A stretch of DNA of 64,000 nucleotides from JAVJSD01 sp040219575 (lineage in GTDB: Bacteria > Planctomycetota > Planctomycetia > Pirellulales > Pirellulaceae). Under the pieces are notes generated by a model, which saw nothing but the letters and a program-made list of their open reading frames with translations, had not been told where the DNA came from and did no database searches. The stretch is from the NCBI GenBank assembly GCA_040219575.1, contig JAVJSD010000120.1, forward strand, positions 194,970 through 258,969, written 5' to 3'. Positions 7,519-16,845 of the stretch are shown piece by piece; within the stretch, counting starts at the first letter, position 1; each line of letters begins with the position of its first letter. Both the position numbers and the translations under genes were made by a program.

Positions 7519-10128
7519 CTACATCTGGAACGCGCGAGGATCGCGCAACCACTCGAAGTCCATTTCGGATTCGATGTCCGACACCCAGTCGGCGTAGACT
7601 TGTCCCCGGGCGCCGAAAATGCCGGACATGCTGCTGAATTGCAGGAACTGGTCGATGCGATCCTTGTCGGTCCGGCTTTCCTCGGCCAGCCGAATCACGT
7701 AGGCGTGCGTCTTCGGCGCGTCCATGGCCGTTCCAATCTGGCCCACCTCCAGTGAAAAGACCTCGCTGAGGAAATCGGGGCCGGTGTATTCCACGCCCTT
7801 GACGGAGGTTGTCTCGCCCGACATGCCCATCATTCGCGAGAACAGGTCGGTCGTCACGGCGCCTTCACCGAGACTCTTCTGAAGCGGCTCGGCGGCGTCT
7901 TTTCTGGCCTTCTCGGCGAGTTCCTGGGCGCGTTTCTCCGCCAACGGGCGGGCCTGCTCCAACTTCCAAGCCTTCAGCACCTCGTCGCGGACCTGGGCGA
8001 ACTCCGGCACCTTCGACTCTTCGAACTCGACGCGCCAAATCAGGTAGATGTCGTCGGGCGCCTGAGAGTTGGGAACCTCGAATTCCTGCCCCTGATACAG
8101 CTTGCGATCGTTTCTCGGCGAATACATTTCGTTCAAGAAACTTCGCTGGCCCTGCCCCATGTCTTGGTAGACCTCGCCCAACTCGGAACTCCGCGCCTCG
8201 AACAAGTCCATGGCTTTGGTGGTGCCGCCGCTGAGCATGCGCCCTTTTGCCAAATCGGCCGGCGACGGGGCTTGCGGCTGCTTCTTGTTCGTTTCGCCCG
8301 CCGCGTACTGCTGCTCCCACAGTCGGTACACGCCTTGATAGGCGTTCAAACCGCTGCGCGCGGCCCGAATCTGCTTCTGCATTTCCATGCGGGCCGCGTT
8401 GGTGTCGGCGAGTTCCTCGCGAATCTGATCCTCGACCTTCTCCAGCGGAAGGTACTCGACCTTCTTCTCGGTTTCCTTTTCGGTTTCCTTTTCGGTTTCC
8501 TGTTCGGTGGGCGGCTGCTTGGCCTCGGTGTCGCTGGGCGGCGGGGCACCGCCATCGGCCGGCTTGTTGTTGCTGCTGGATTTGTCGTCGCTTTCCTGTT
8601 TGTTGTCGGCTTTCTCGTCGGCCGGCTTGGGATCGGCCGCTTTGGGATCGGTCGGCTTGGGATCGTCGGCGGGTTTGGAGTCGTCGGCGGGTTTGGGGGC
8701 GGGCGTATCGTCGGCCGTGGTCTTGGCGTCGCCTTTGTCATCGTCCGTTTGACCCACCGCCTGAAGCGCCGCCAGCGCGGCCGGTGCGTAAGCTACCGTC
8801 GTATCCGGCTCCGAGCGGCTCGCGGCGCCTTCGGGCTTGGCGCCGTCGGGCTTGTCGGCAGGTGGATCGGTGGTCGGCTTTTTCTCATCGTCTTTCGAAT
8901 CGTCGTCACCGCCCGGTTTCGGCGCGGGAGCGTCCTCGCTCGTTTTTGAATTGTCGCTCGGCGGTTGGCCTTCCGGCGTCGCGGCGTCCTTATTCTCGGT
9001 GTCCTTCTTTTCAGAGTCCTTCTCTTCAGAGTCCTTCTTTTCGGAGTCGGGCTTGGAGGCGTCGGGCTTGCTGTCGTCTGCGCCGGGCGACGTCGGGGGC
9101 GCCGGGGCATCGTCGCCGTCGTTCGTCGCCTTCGGCTCGTCGCCTTCCGACTTTGGCGCCAGCGGATCGTCGCTCTCTTCCGGCGGCAGTTCGGGCGCCA
9201 CAAACTTCGACTTGTTCTCCTCGTAGTAGGCCTTCACCTGCTCGTCGGTGACCTTCTTCTTCTCCGTTTCCAGGAACTTGCTGTACTCGGCCCGCAGAAA
9301 CGCGAATTTCGAGCGCTCGGGGTCGATGAATCCCGGTTCGGGCGAGGCCGGGCTGTCCATGTCGCTCTTGTACTTTTCGTAGTATTCGCGGAGCACGGCG
9401 TCGGAGGGATCCTTGATCTCGCTCACGAAATCGGCCACGGCCACGGGATACAATTCCGCCCGCACCTGCCGAAACATGTTGTTGTAGCTTTCCCAGGTGT
9501 CGATCGGCGTGCTATGAAATTCCCACGGCGAACGGCTTTGCATCGTGGGGCCCGAGCGAGCGGCGAACCCGGCGTGGGCCAACATCTCCATCTGCCGGGC
9601 GAGCAACTCCACCCGCAACCGCTCCATCAAATCGCTCTGCGATCCCGATTGTCCCGGGATCTTGCTGAACAACTCGTAGCGCATCTGCGAATCGACGCGG
9701 CTGTCGCCCAGCTTGTTCAAGTAGATGGAAATTGCGTCGTTGTCGACCACCACGCCGACCTCCTCCGCCTTCCGCGCCAGGAGCATCGTGTAAACCAGGT
9801 TGCCTTCGCCGTTGGCGTAGGGGATCGGGTCCGCCTGGGGAATTCCTCCCAACTCGCGGGCCTTCTCGTAAACATCGCTGGTGAAGCGGGCCGCGATGCT
9901 GTTGGCCCGCTGCATCCGCATTAATTCGGCTTCGGTGACCTTGCCCCCTTTCCAGGTGAACACGCCCGCGTCGGCCCCGCCTTGACCGTCGTATTGCGGA
10001 CCGCCGCCGAAACCCGGCATGAATTGTGAAATACTTCCGACCACCAGAAACGACACCATCAGGGCGATGCCGAATACGACAATTAGCAGTTTCTGGTGCT
10101 TGCGAAACGCTTTAAACGGACTGGACAT
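7519..10128 (-). CDS. PpiD/SurA-like membrane-anchored periplasmic chaperone
   Basis: An 869-residue protein with a short cytoplasmic start (MSSPFKAFRKHQK), one membrane helix at residues 14-36, then a SurA_N-like helical domain (about residues 60-300). A long low-complexity stretch follows (about 300-560) of Asp/Lys/Pro/Glu repeats such as KPADDSKPADDPK and ETEKETEKETEKK. The C-terminal part (about 650-869) resembles the PpiD C-terminus. The parvulin domain is degenerate or absent, so chaperone rather than isomerase activity is likely. It would act at the outer face of the Sec translocon. It is convergent with the preceding gene, with 8 bases between stops. Confidence 0.75.
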   Translation of the reverse strand: MSSPFKAFRKHQKLLIVVFGIALMVSFLVVGSISQFMPGFGGGPQYDGQGGADAGVFTWKGGKVTEAELMRMQRANSIAARFTSDVYEKARELGGIPQADPIPYANGEGNLVYTMLLARKAEEVGVVVDNDAISIYLNKLGDSRVDSQMRYELFSKIPGQSGSQSDLMERLRVELLARQMEMLAHAGFAARSGPTMQSRSPWEFHSTPIDTWESYNNMFRQVRAELYPVAVADFVSEIKDPSDAVLREYYEKYKSDMDSPASPEPGFIDPERSKFAFLRAEYSKFLETEKKKVTDEQVKAYYEENKSKFVAPELPPEESDDPLAPKSEGDEPKATNDGDDAPAPPTSPGADDSKPDASKPDSEKKDSEEKDSEKKDTENKDAATPEGQPPSDNSKTSEDAPAPKPGGDDDSKDDEKKPTTDPPADKPDGAKPEGAASRSEPDTTVAYAPAALAALQAVGQTDDDKGDAKTTADDTPAPKPADDSKPADDPKPTDPKAADPKPADEKADNKQESDDKSSSNNKPADGGAPPPSDTEAKQPPTEQETEKETEKETEKKVEYLPLEKVEDQIREELADTNAARMEMQKQIRAARSGLNAYQGVYRLWEQQYAAGETNKKQPQAPSPADLAKGRMLSGGTTKAMDLFEARSSELGEVYQDMGQGQRSFLNEMYSPRNDRKLYQGQEFEVPNSQAPDDIYLIWRVEFEESKVPEFAQVRDEVLKAWKLEQARPLAEKRAQELAEKARKDAAEPLQKSLGEGAVTTDLFSRMMGMSGETTSVKGVEYTGPDFLSEVFSLEVGQIGTAMDAPKTHAYVIRLAEESRTDKDRIDQFLQFSSMSGIFGARGQVYADWVSDIESEMDFEWLRDPRAFQM

Positions 10129-10481
10129 GAGAGGGTTCTATCTGGGCGGAAAGGAAGCGAGCGTCGCGCGGCCACTCTTGACAGCCGGAATCTCGGCGTA
10201 TTAAAGAAAGCGGGAATACCCAACCACTAGGGCGGATTGGGGAAATTGTAGGAGCGATCGTCGTAAATACAATCCCAATCAGCAGTGTGGCGCGGTCCGT
10301 CCTCCTAAACGCCACGGGCAGACACGGGCAGACACCGTTGCCTAACGGTCACTCCTGCTTTACGAATAATAACGCGGCTTGGTTTCGCGGCAAAGTCAAG
10401 CGGGCCGATCGCTGATACTTAATGACACTACTCTTCCCAATCAACCCAAGCTCACAGTTGTAGCACTCAGGTGGTGCGGAC
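10129..10481. other. Divergent promoter region between ppiD-like gene and topA
   Basis: A 353-base non-coding gap between divergently transcribed genes, AT-richer than its surroundings. It must carry promoters for both. A TTGACA at 10178-10183 followed by TATTAA 15 bases later faces topA but has a short spacer, so it is only a weak candidate. No RNA gene is seen. Confidence 0.4.
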
Positions 10482-13211
10482 ATGGCCAAGAAGGCGGACA
10501 ACGGCAACGGCACGGCCCTGGTGATTGTCGAATCACCGGCCAAAGCCCGCACAATCTCGAAATTCCTGGGTCGCGGCTACACCGTCGAGGCGAGCATCGG
10601 GCACGTGCGCGACTTGCCCGAGGGTAAAAAAGACCTCCCGGAAGAGTTCAAAGACCGCAGTTGGGCCCGGTTGGGTGTGGATGTCGACAACGACTTCACC
10701 CCGATTTACATCGTGCCGGCGGAGAAAAAGAAGCAGGTCTCCAAACTCAAGGGACTGCTCAAAGACGCAAACGCCCTGTTCCTGGCGACGGACGAAGACC
10801 GCGAGGGAGAGGCGATCAGTTGGCACCTGGAGCAGATTCTCAAGCCCAAGGTGCCGGTGCATCGGATGGTGTTCCACGAAATCACCAAGGAGGCCATCGA
10901 GAACGCTTTGGCCCATCCTCGGCAGATCGATGAAGGCCTGGTCCGAGCCCAGGAGGCGCGGCGGATCCTCGATCGCCTGTACGGGTACGAGGTCTCCGAG
11001 TTGCTGTGGCGGAAGATCGGTTCGCCGGGCGGAAGACGTCTCTCGGCGGGACGCGTGCAGAGCGTCGCCGTGCGGATCATCGTCGAGCGGGAACGCGAGC
11101 GACGAGAGTTCGTCTCGGCCACCTTCTGGGACCTGCTGGCCAAGTTCGCCACCGACAAGGGCGAGGAGTTCCAGGCGGAACTGGTCTCCGTCGAGGGTCG
11201 CAAGATCCCCGCCGGGCGCGACTTCGACCCGGCCACCGGCAAGCTCAAGAACGCCGAACTGCTGCAACTCGACGAGTTGGGCGCTCAACAACTTGTCGAA
11301 CGACTTCGCAGCGCCGATTTTCAGATCACCGGGCTAGAGGTCAAACCGTTTACCGAAAAACCCAAGGCGCCCTTCACCACCAGCACGCTGCAACAGGAAG
11401 CGAACCGCAAACTCGGGTTCACCGCGCGGCGGACGATGAGCACTGCGCAAAGCCTGTATGAAAACGGGCACATCACCTACATGCGTACCGACTCGACCAA
11501 ACTGGCGGCCGAGGCGGTCACGGCGGCGCGCGAACTGGTGTTGTCGGAATACGGCAAGAATTACCTGCCCGAAACGCCGCGCGTTCACGCCTCGAAAGAG
11601 AAGAACGCCCAAGAGGCGCACGAGGCGATTCGTCCCGCCGGCCATCCCTTCGAGTTGCCCGAAGCGCTGCGCAACCAACTCACGCCCGACGGCTTCCGGT
11701 TGTTCGAGCTGATCTGGAAACGAACCATCGCCAGCCAGATGACCGACGCCCGCAAGCGGCGGATCACCATCACCATTGAAGGCGGCGGGGCGGTGTTTCA
11801 GGTCTCGGGAACCACGATCGAATTCGAAGGCTTTCTGCGGGCCTACGTGGAAGGCAGCGACGATCCGGCGGCCGAATTGGCCGACAAGGAGACATTGCTC
11901 CCCGCGGTGGAGCAGGGCCAGTCGGTCGCCTGCCGGGATCTGGAATCGATCAGCCATACCACGCAGCCGCCGGCGCGGTATACCGAAGCCTCGCTGACCC
12001 GCAAGCTGGAGCAGGAAGGCATCGGCCGCCCGAGCACGTACGCCTCGATCATCGACACGATCCAGGCCCGCGACTACGTCTTCAAGAAGGGCAACGCGCT
12101 GGTGCCCACCTGGGTGGCGTTTTGCGTGGTGCGGTTCTTGGAGATGCACCTCGGAAAACTGGTCGACTACGAGTTCACGGCGCAGATGGAGGACCTGCTC
12201 GACGCCATCAGCCGTCACGAGCAGCAGCACGTCAACTACTTGCGTTCGTTCTACTTCGGCAACGGCCAGCCCGGTCTCAAGAGCACCATCGAGGAGAAGA
12301 AGGAAAGCGTCGATATCCGCGAGGTCGCCCGCTTCCTGATCGGCGAGCCGACCGAGGGCGAGCACACCGAACCGGTCTTTCTTCGGGTGGGGCGGTACGG
12401 GCCGTTTCTGGAACAGGGCGAACGGCGAGGCAGCGTGCCCGACGGCTTGGCGCCGGACGAAATGACGCTGGCAAAGGCGTTGGAATTTATTGAGCAGGGC
12501 CAGAAGGCGGAAGAACCGCTCGGCGAGGATCCCGAGACAGGACGACCGGTGTACATCAAGTCCGGCCGGTTCGGGCCCTACGTGCAACTCGGAACTTCCG
12601 ACGACGAGGAAGAAAAGCCGAAGAACGCTTCGCTGCTGAAGGGAATGACCGTCGACGACGTCACGCTCGAGGTCGCGCTCAAGCTGTTGACGCTGCCCCG
12701 CGAGGTCGGCCAGCATCCGGAGATGAACGAAGAAATCGTCGCGCACAATGGGCGCTACGGTCCTTACGTCAAATGCGGCAGCGAGACCCGTTCGCTGCCG
12801 GCGGAGTTGTCGCCGCTCGACGTGACGCTCGAGCAGGCGATCCATCTGCTGGCCCAACCCAAGACGCGGCGCGGTCGGGCGGCGCCCAAGGAGCCGCTCA
12901 AGACGTTTGACGCATCGCCGGTCACCAACGAGCCCATCAAGTTGCTCGACGGTCGCTACGGCCCCTACGTCACCGACGGCGAGACGAACGCCTCGCTGCC
13001 GCGCGACGCCTCGCCGGAGGAGTTGACCTTCGAACAGGCATTGGCATTGCTCGCGGAACGGGCGGCCGCGGGAGGCGGACGGAAGAAGAAATCCAAAAAG
13101 AAGGCCGCCAAGAAGAAAACCAGCACGAAGAAGACGACGAAAAAGAAGACGGCTAAGAAAAAGGCGGCCAAGAAGAAATCGACAACGAAGAAGAAGTCCA
13201 CGGAAACGTAG
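10482..13211 (+). CDS. topA: DNA topoisomerase I (type IA) with lysine-rich tail
   Basis: A 909-residue enzyme that relaxes negative supercoils by a 5'-phosphotyrosine intermediate. The N-terminal Toprim domain starts at VIVESPAKA and has the acidic motif DEDRE at 104-108. The catalytic tyrosine is Tyr333 in ITYMRTDS. RPSTYASI and four GRYGPYV-type C-terminal repeats (Toprim_C_rpt class, e.g. around 12385, 12565, 12745 and 12945) replace the Cys zinc ribbons of E. coli TopA. The last 40 or so residues are almost only Lys, Ala and Thr (histone H1-like), probably for non-specific DNA binding. A full-length housekeeping gene. Confidence 0.97.
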   Translation: MAKKADNGNGTALVIVESPAKARTISKFLGRGYTVEASIGHVRDLPEGKKDLPEEFKDRSWARLGVDVDNDFTPIYIVPAEKKKQVSKLKGLLKDANALFLATDEDREGEAISWHLEQILKPKVPVHRMVFHEITKEAIENALAHPRQIDEGLVRAQEARRILDRLYGYEVSELLWRKIGSPGGRRLSAGRVQSVAVRIIVERERERREFVSATFWDLLAKFATDKGEEFQAELVSVEGRKIPAGRDFDPATGKLKNAELLQLDELGAQQLVERLRSADFQITGLEVKPFTEKPKAPFTTSTLQQEANRKLGFTARRTMSTAQSLYENGHITYMRTDSTKLAAEAVTAARELVLSEYGKNYLPETPRVHASKEKNAQEAHEAIRPAGHPFELPEALRNQLTPDGFRLFELIWKRTIASQMTDARKRRITITIEGGGAVFQVSGTTIEFEGFLRAYVEGSDDPAAELADKETLLPAVEQGQSVACRDLESISHTTQPPARYTEASLTRKLEQEGIGRPSTYASIIDTIQARDYVFKKGNALVPTWVAFCVVRFLEMHLGKLVDYEFTAQMEDLLDAISRHEQQHVNYLRSFYFGNGQPGLKSTIEEKKESVDIREVARFLIGEPTEGEHTEPVFLRVGRYGPFLEQGERRGSVPDGLAPDEMTLAKALEFIEQGQKAEEPLGEDPETGRPVYIKSGRFGPYVQLGTSDDEEEKPKNASLLKGMTVDDVTLEVALKLLTLPREVGQHPEMNEEIVAHNGRYGPYVKCGSETRSLPAELSPLDVTLEQAIHLLAQPKTRRGRAAPKEPLKTFDASPVTNEPIKLLDGRYGPYVTDGETNASLPRDASPEELTFEQALALLAERAAAGGGRKKKSKKKAAKKKTSTKKTTKKKTAKKKAAKKKSTTKKKSTET

Positions 13212-13307
13212 GTTCGCCGCGTCGCATGGATCGACGCCGTCCCCGGAATGGCCGCCCTGGGGTATACTCGTCGCTTCCGAAATCCAAAAGCGAAGCGAGA
13301 GACCGAC

Positions 13308-14120
13308 GTGCTGCGTCTGACCTACTTTGGCGAAACAAGCGTGCCCGTCGAAGTCGAGGCGGTCACGCCCGATGCGCTGCGCGACAAGTCGCCGGCCGAG
13401 ATCGAGAAGCTCGACATCTATCACGGCAATCGCAAGCTGCCGCTGGCCGAAATGTTCCGCGTGGCGGGCGATGCCTCGGATCAGCGTCTCGAGTGGTGCG
13501 GGAACCTGGCCGGAGTGCACTGGATCGGCGCCAAGATGACGGCCGGAGAAATCCGCGCCGAAGGCCCTGTCGGGCGGCACCTGGGCAGTGAAATGCGCGG
13601 AGGCGAAATCCACGTCGCGGGCGATGCGGGCGACTGGGTCGGGGGCGAGATGCACGGCGGCCTGATTCACGTTCGCGGCCGAGCCGGCCACCTCGTCGGC
13701 GCCGCCTATCGCGGCAGCGCGCGGGGCATGACCGGCGGTGTGATCCTTATCGACGGCGACGTGGGCAACGAAGTCGGCCACACCATGCGTCGCGGCCTGC
13801 TGGCGGTCGGCGGGGGCTGCGGCGATCTGGCCGGCTTCAACATGCTCGCCGGCAGCATCCTGGTGTTGGGCGGCTGCGGCATCCGCCACGGCGCCGGCAT
13901 GCATCGCGGCACGTTGGCTTTCTTCGGAGAACGTCCGCCGCTATTGCCTTCCTTTCGATACGCCTGCCGCTTCCGTCCCACCGCGTTGCATTTGATCCTG
14001 CGGCAGCTTCAACAGCGCGGCTTCAATGTGGCCGAGGAGCTTTTCGCCGCCGACGTCGACCTCTACAACGGCGACATGATCGAAGGCGGCCGCGGCGAGT
14101 TTCTCCTGCGCGCATCGTAG
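13308..14120 (+). CDS. fhcC: Formyltransferase/hydrolase complex subunit C (FwdC/FhcC-like)
   Basis: A 270-residue beta-helix protein of the FwdC/FmdC/FhcC family. From residue 80 to 210 it consists of repeats such as VGxxMxGGxIxVxGxAG, the GltB C-terminal fold. In methylotrophs and planctomycetes the Fhc complex (A, B, C, D) moves the formyl group from tetrahydromethanopterin via methanofuran-like carrier to formate. The GTG at 13308 is chosen because GAGAG lies about 6 bases upstream and an earlier start (13248) would read through non-homologous sequence. It follows topA without other fhc genes; those subunits must lie elsewhere. Confidence 0.85.
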   Translation: MLRLTYFGETSVPVEVEAVTPDALRDKSPAEIEKLDIYHGNRKLPLAEMFRVAGDASDQRLEWCGNLAGVHWIGAKMTAGEIRAEGPVGRHLGSEMRGGEIHVAGDAGDWVGGEMHGGLIHVRGRAGHLVGAAYRGSARGMTGGVILIDGDVGNEVGHTMRRGLLAVGGGCGDLAGFNMLAGSILVLGGCGIRHGAGMHRGTLAFFGERPPLLPSFRYACRFRPTALHLILRQLQQRGFNVAEELFAADVDLYNGDMIEGGRGEFLLRAS

Positions 14121-14437
14121 ACAGTTCATCGTAGCGCGGCCTGTCGGCCGCAGCCAAGTAAGGAACATGCGGAAACGAAGAGAACGGAGGAATTGCCGCG
14201 GAGCTGGAACAGGAGTCAGCAGAGAGAGCAGAGGGGACGAATAAATTGCGCGGGCGGTGCAGGAATCTACCGTTAGCAACGCAGACTTGGTCTTAGGGTA
14301 GCCGGACTCGTAAGAGTTCGGCGGTTCGGTGCGACGATTGAACTTTCAGAAATCTCACGACGTCTCACGACTTCTGCTACTCGATAGAAGTCTCACGAAG
14401 TCTCACGACTTCTGCTACGTGATGCCTGACCGAAACC
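14121..14437. other. Intergenic region filled with palindromic repeats
   Basis: The gap of 317 bases holds a hairpin near 14131-14155 (GCGGCC-TGTC-GGCCGC core) and then a cluster of family A palindromic units from 14298. There is no gene. See the repeat entry at 14298-14418. Confidence 0.5.
14298..14418. repeat. Family A palindromic repeat cluster (REPIN-like)
   Basis: Starts with GTAGCCGGACTCGTAAGAGT, a hairpin with arms CCGGACTC and GAGTTCGG, then carries degenerate copies of TCTCACGACTTCTGCTAC (14363-14380 and 14401-14418) with a partly paired GAAGTCTCACGAAGTC between. The words match the hairpins of the cleaner family A copies at 26616, 29679 and 54462. Confidence 0.7.
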
Positions 14438-15550
14438 TCACCGTTTCGCGGCTGCGCCGGCTTGATGTTTTCGCCAGGCGGCGAAGGCGGCGGCGCGTTT
14501 TTCGGGGTCGGCGAAGCCGATGCTGTTGTACTGGTAGAGGTGGAAGCGATTCGGCTCGAGGTGCGCGAACCCGAAGTCTTCCGGCCGGAGTCCGCTTAGT
14601 TGCAGGGAGGCCAGCAGGGCCGCGTCGCGCGTCTGGCAGACGTAGCCCTTGTCGGCCCGTTTGAACAGGATCGTGGAGTCTTCCAGAAGCGGGGCGACGT
14701 CGGCGAGGTGCTTGCGCGTTCCCAGCGCGGCGACCACCAGCATCGCCTTGTGGTGCAGGTACCGGGCCTTGTCGCCGCGAATCAACTCCAACGCCGGCGA
14801 CAGGCAGGACTTCAATTCAAAGCGATAGCCCAATTGAAACCGCAGGATGGCGGCCTCGCTGCCGGCGTCGGCCACCCAGTGGGTCAGCAGAAGCTTGACC
14901 TTCGCGGCGCGCAACTCGTCCGCCAGTGGATCGTCGAGCGCTCCATGGTTGGCGAGGTTGTAGATCACCGAATCGACCTGGTATTCGACACGCACGTCGC
15001 GGCAGGCCGAGAAGAACAGCATCGAACAGACGGTCGCCCAGGAAGCGCGGCGCCGGCGGCGATAATCGTTGGTGGTCTTGATGATTTCGCACCGGCACCC
15101 GATCGCCTGGGAGAGGGATTCTCCGTCTTCGGCGACGGCGTTCCATAACTCTGGTTCGGCCCGCATCATGGCGACGAACATCTCGCGTGAACCTGCGTCG
15201 TCGCCGCAGACCGAGCGAAACCGACTCCAGCCGGGCAGATCGACCGAGGCGTCGCCAATCAGGAAAGCCGTGATCCGTCGTTGGACGAGCGAGGTTTCAA
15301 TGAGGCCGGTCAGACGCTGCGCCTGACAGCGGATTTCGAGATTCTGTGAGTCGGCCGCCGCGCGGAGCGCCGACAGCGTCGATTCGTCGCCGTGGGCGAG
15401 TAGCCGGTAGGCCTGCTCGCGGACGGTGTAGCAGTCATCGCCCAGGCGGCTTATCAAGGTCTCGACGGGAACCTCGGTCTGGGCGGTCAGCAACGTGGGC
15501 GCCGCGAAGACCGCGAACAAAAACGCCAGCGTTGGGAGTTGCTTCCGCAC
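14438..15550 (-). CDS. Secreted HEAT-repeat-like protein
   Basis: A 370-residue protein with a signal peptide (residues 1-23, cleavage near LLTAQ). Right after it comes a helical-repeat start (LISRLGDDCYTVREQAYRLL) that is typical of planctomycete secreted HEAT-like proteins, where the phrase LGxxxxxxREAAxxxL recurs. The rest is alpha-helical with several Cys residues and ends in a basic tail. It is probably a protein-binding scaffold outside the cytoplasm. No catalytic motif. Confidence 0.65.
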   Translation of the reverse strand: MRKQLPTLAFLFAVFAAPTLLTAQTEVPVETLISRLGDDCYTVREQAYRLLAHGDESTLSALRAAADSQNLEIRCQAQRLTGLIETSLVQRRITAFLIGDASVDLPGWSRFRSVCGDDAGSREMFVAMMRAEPELWNAVAEDGESLSQAIGCRCEIIKTTNDYRRRRRASWATVCSMLFFSACRDVRVEYQVDSVIYNLANHGALDDPLADELRAAKVKLLLTHWVADAGSEAAILRFQLGYRFELKSCLSPALELIRGDKARYLHHKAMLVVAALGTRKHLADVAPLLEDSTILFKRADKGYVCQTRDAALLASLQLSGLRPEDFGFAHLEPNRFHLYQYNSIGFADPEKRAAAFAAWRKHQAGAAAKR

Positions 15551-15603
15551 GTTGTCTATCGTCGCATGGGAGGGGTTGATTCAACGCCGCGAGACGAGTT
15601 CGA

Positions 15604-16437
15604 TCATTTGAATTTGAGTTGCGTGAACTCCTTGACGCGGCCCGTAATCGCCGGTTCGACCGGCAGACGCTCCATACTGCTGGCCCCGTAAAAGCCGACG
15701 ATTCCCTCGGTGTGATCGAGGATGTACTGCGCGTCGGAAGGTTCGGCGATCGGCCCGCCGTGGCAAAGGACGAGGATCTCGCCGTTGACGCGCTTGGCGG
15801 CGTCGTGCATCGACTGCACGCGCTGCGCCGATTGCTCGAGCGTGAGCGCCGTCTCGGCGCCGATGGAGCCCTTGGTGGTCAGCCCCATGTGCGGGATGAG
15901 AATGTCGGCGCCCGCTTCGGCCATGGCCGTCGCCTCGTCGTCGTTGAAGCAATAGGGCGTGGTCAAAAGGCCCATGGCGTGCGCGGTGCGGATCATGTCG
16001 ACCTCATGGCCGTAGCCCATGTCGGTCTCCTCCAGGTTCTTGCGAAACACGCCGTCGATCAGCCCCACCGTGGGGAAGTTCTGCACACCGGAGAAGCCGG
16101 CGGCGTCGATGTCGCGCAAGAACAACTTCATCACCCGAAACGGATCGGTGCCGCAGACGCCGGCCAGCACGGGCGTGTGTTTGACGACCGGAATCACCTC
16201 CCGGGCCATCTCCATGACGATGGCGTTGGCGTCGCCGTAGGGCATCATCCCGGATAGCGAACCACGGCCGCCCATGCGAAATCGGCCGGAGTTGTAGATC
16301 ACCAGCAGGTCGATGCCGCCCGCCTCCGAAAGCTTGGCGCTGATGCCCGTCCCCGCGCCGCCTCCGACGATCGGTTGTCCGGCTTCGACTTTCGCCCGCA
16401 GGCGTCCCAAGATCTCTGCACGAGAAAACAAAGCCAT
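15604..16437 (-). CDS. Phosphoenolpyruvate hydrolase-family TIM-barrel protein
   Basis: A 277-residue soluble protein with the hallmarks of the PEP_hydrolase / Tm-1-associated TIM-barrel family (PF09370): GGGAGTGISAKLSEAGGIDL near the N-terminus, IYNSGRFRMGGRGS, a central VCGTDPF, HMGLTTKGSIGA and HGGPI near the end. The exact reaction in bacteria is not established; distant relatives are PEP mutase/isocitrate-lyase-like barrels and the C-terminal part of plant Tm-1. Upstream in-frame starts give Pro/Arg-rich sequence, so the ATG at 16437 (MALFSRAEI) is used. It is not adjacent to the usual Tm-1-like ATP-binding partner. Confidence 0.85.
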   Translation of the reverse strand: MALFSRAEILGRLRAKVEAGQPIVGGGAGTGISAKLSEAGGIDLLVIYNSGRFRMGGRGSLSGMMPYGDANAIVMEMAREVIPVVKHTPVLAGVCGTDPFRVMKLFLRDIDAAGFSGVQNFPTVGLIDGVFRKNLEETDMGYGHEVDMIRTAHAMGLLTTPYCFNDDEATAMAEAGADILIPHMGLTTKGSIGAETALTLEQSAQRVQSMHDAAKRVNGEILVLCHGGPIAEPSDAQYILDHTEGIVGFYGASSMERLPVEPAITGRVKEFTQLKFK

Positions 16438-16845
16438 GTTGATGCGGTTCGGGCGGAAGGTTGAGGGGGGTGAGTTTTCCGGATGTCGGAGGCGACCCGA
16501 CGAACGAGGATGCGGCGAGGCGGGACTCTGGGGCGACTTGGGGGGCGCGTGCGCCGCGAGGCGTTTGCCCATGATCGCCGTTGGTCGTTGTCCTGTCGGC
16601 GCTTACGATACCGAATCGCAACCGGGCGAACAAGAAGAAACGGCGTAGGCGGATCGACCTGAATTCCCCGCCAGCCGGATCGAAACCGGTTGAAAATCAG
16701 CGAATAGTCGATATTCTTCAATTCAGGCGCTGCAGTCTTGGCGCTTGTCGTATGCGCCGAGGTGCTCCGACCGAGTCCGTGGTTTCTTGCGATGTAAGCC
16801 GTATCCGTTCGAGGCGCCGGTCCGGGGGTTCTCAAAACGCAGTTC
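16438..16845. other. Divergent intergenic region
   Basis: About 408 bases between divergent genes. The part near 16690-16720 is AT-richer and holds the promoter candidate listed separately. No RNA gene or repeat was recognised. Confidence 0.4.
16690..16717 (+). promoter_or_regulatory. Candidate sigma-70-type promoter for the membrane protein gene
   Basis: TTGAAA at 16690-16695 and TATTCT at 16712-16717 are separated by 16 bases, in an AT-rich island of an otherwise GC-rich gap, 130 bases before the next start codon. This is pattern matching only. Confidence 0.3.

Noticed and set aside
10178..10203. TTGACA/TATTAA promoter for topA
   Set aside because: The spacer is only 15 bases and it lies about 280 bases upstream; too weak to list as a feature.
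11334..13904. 856-codon open frame antisense to topA
   Set aside because: A GC-rich shadow frame running across topA and fhcC; topA is unambiguous on the plus strand.
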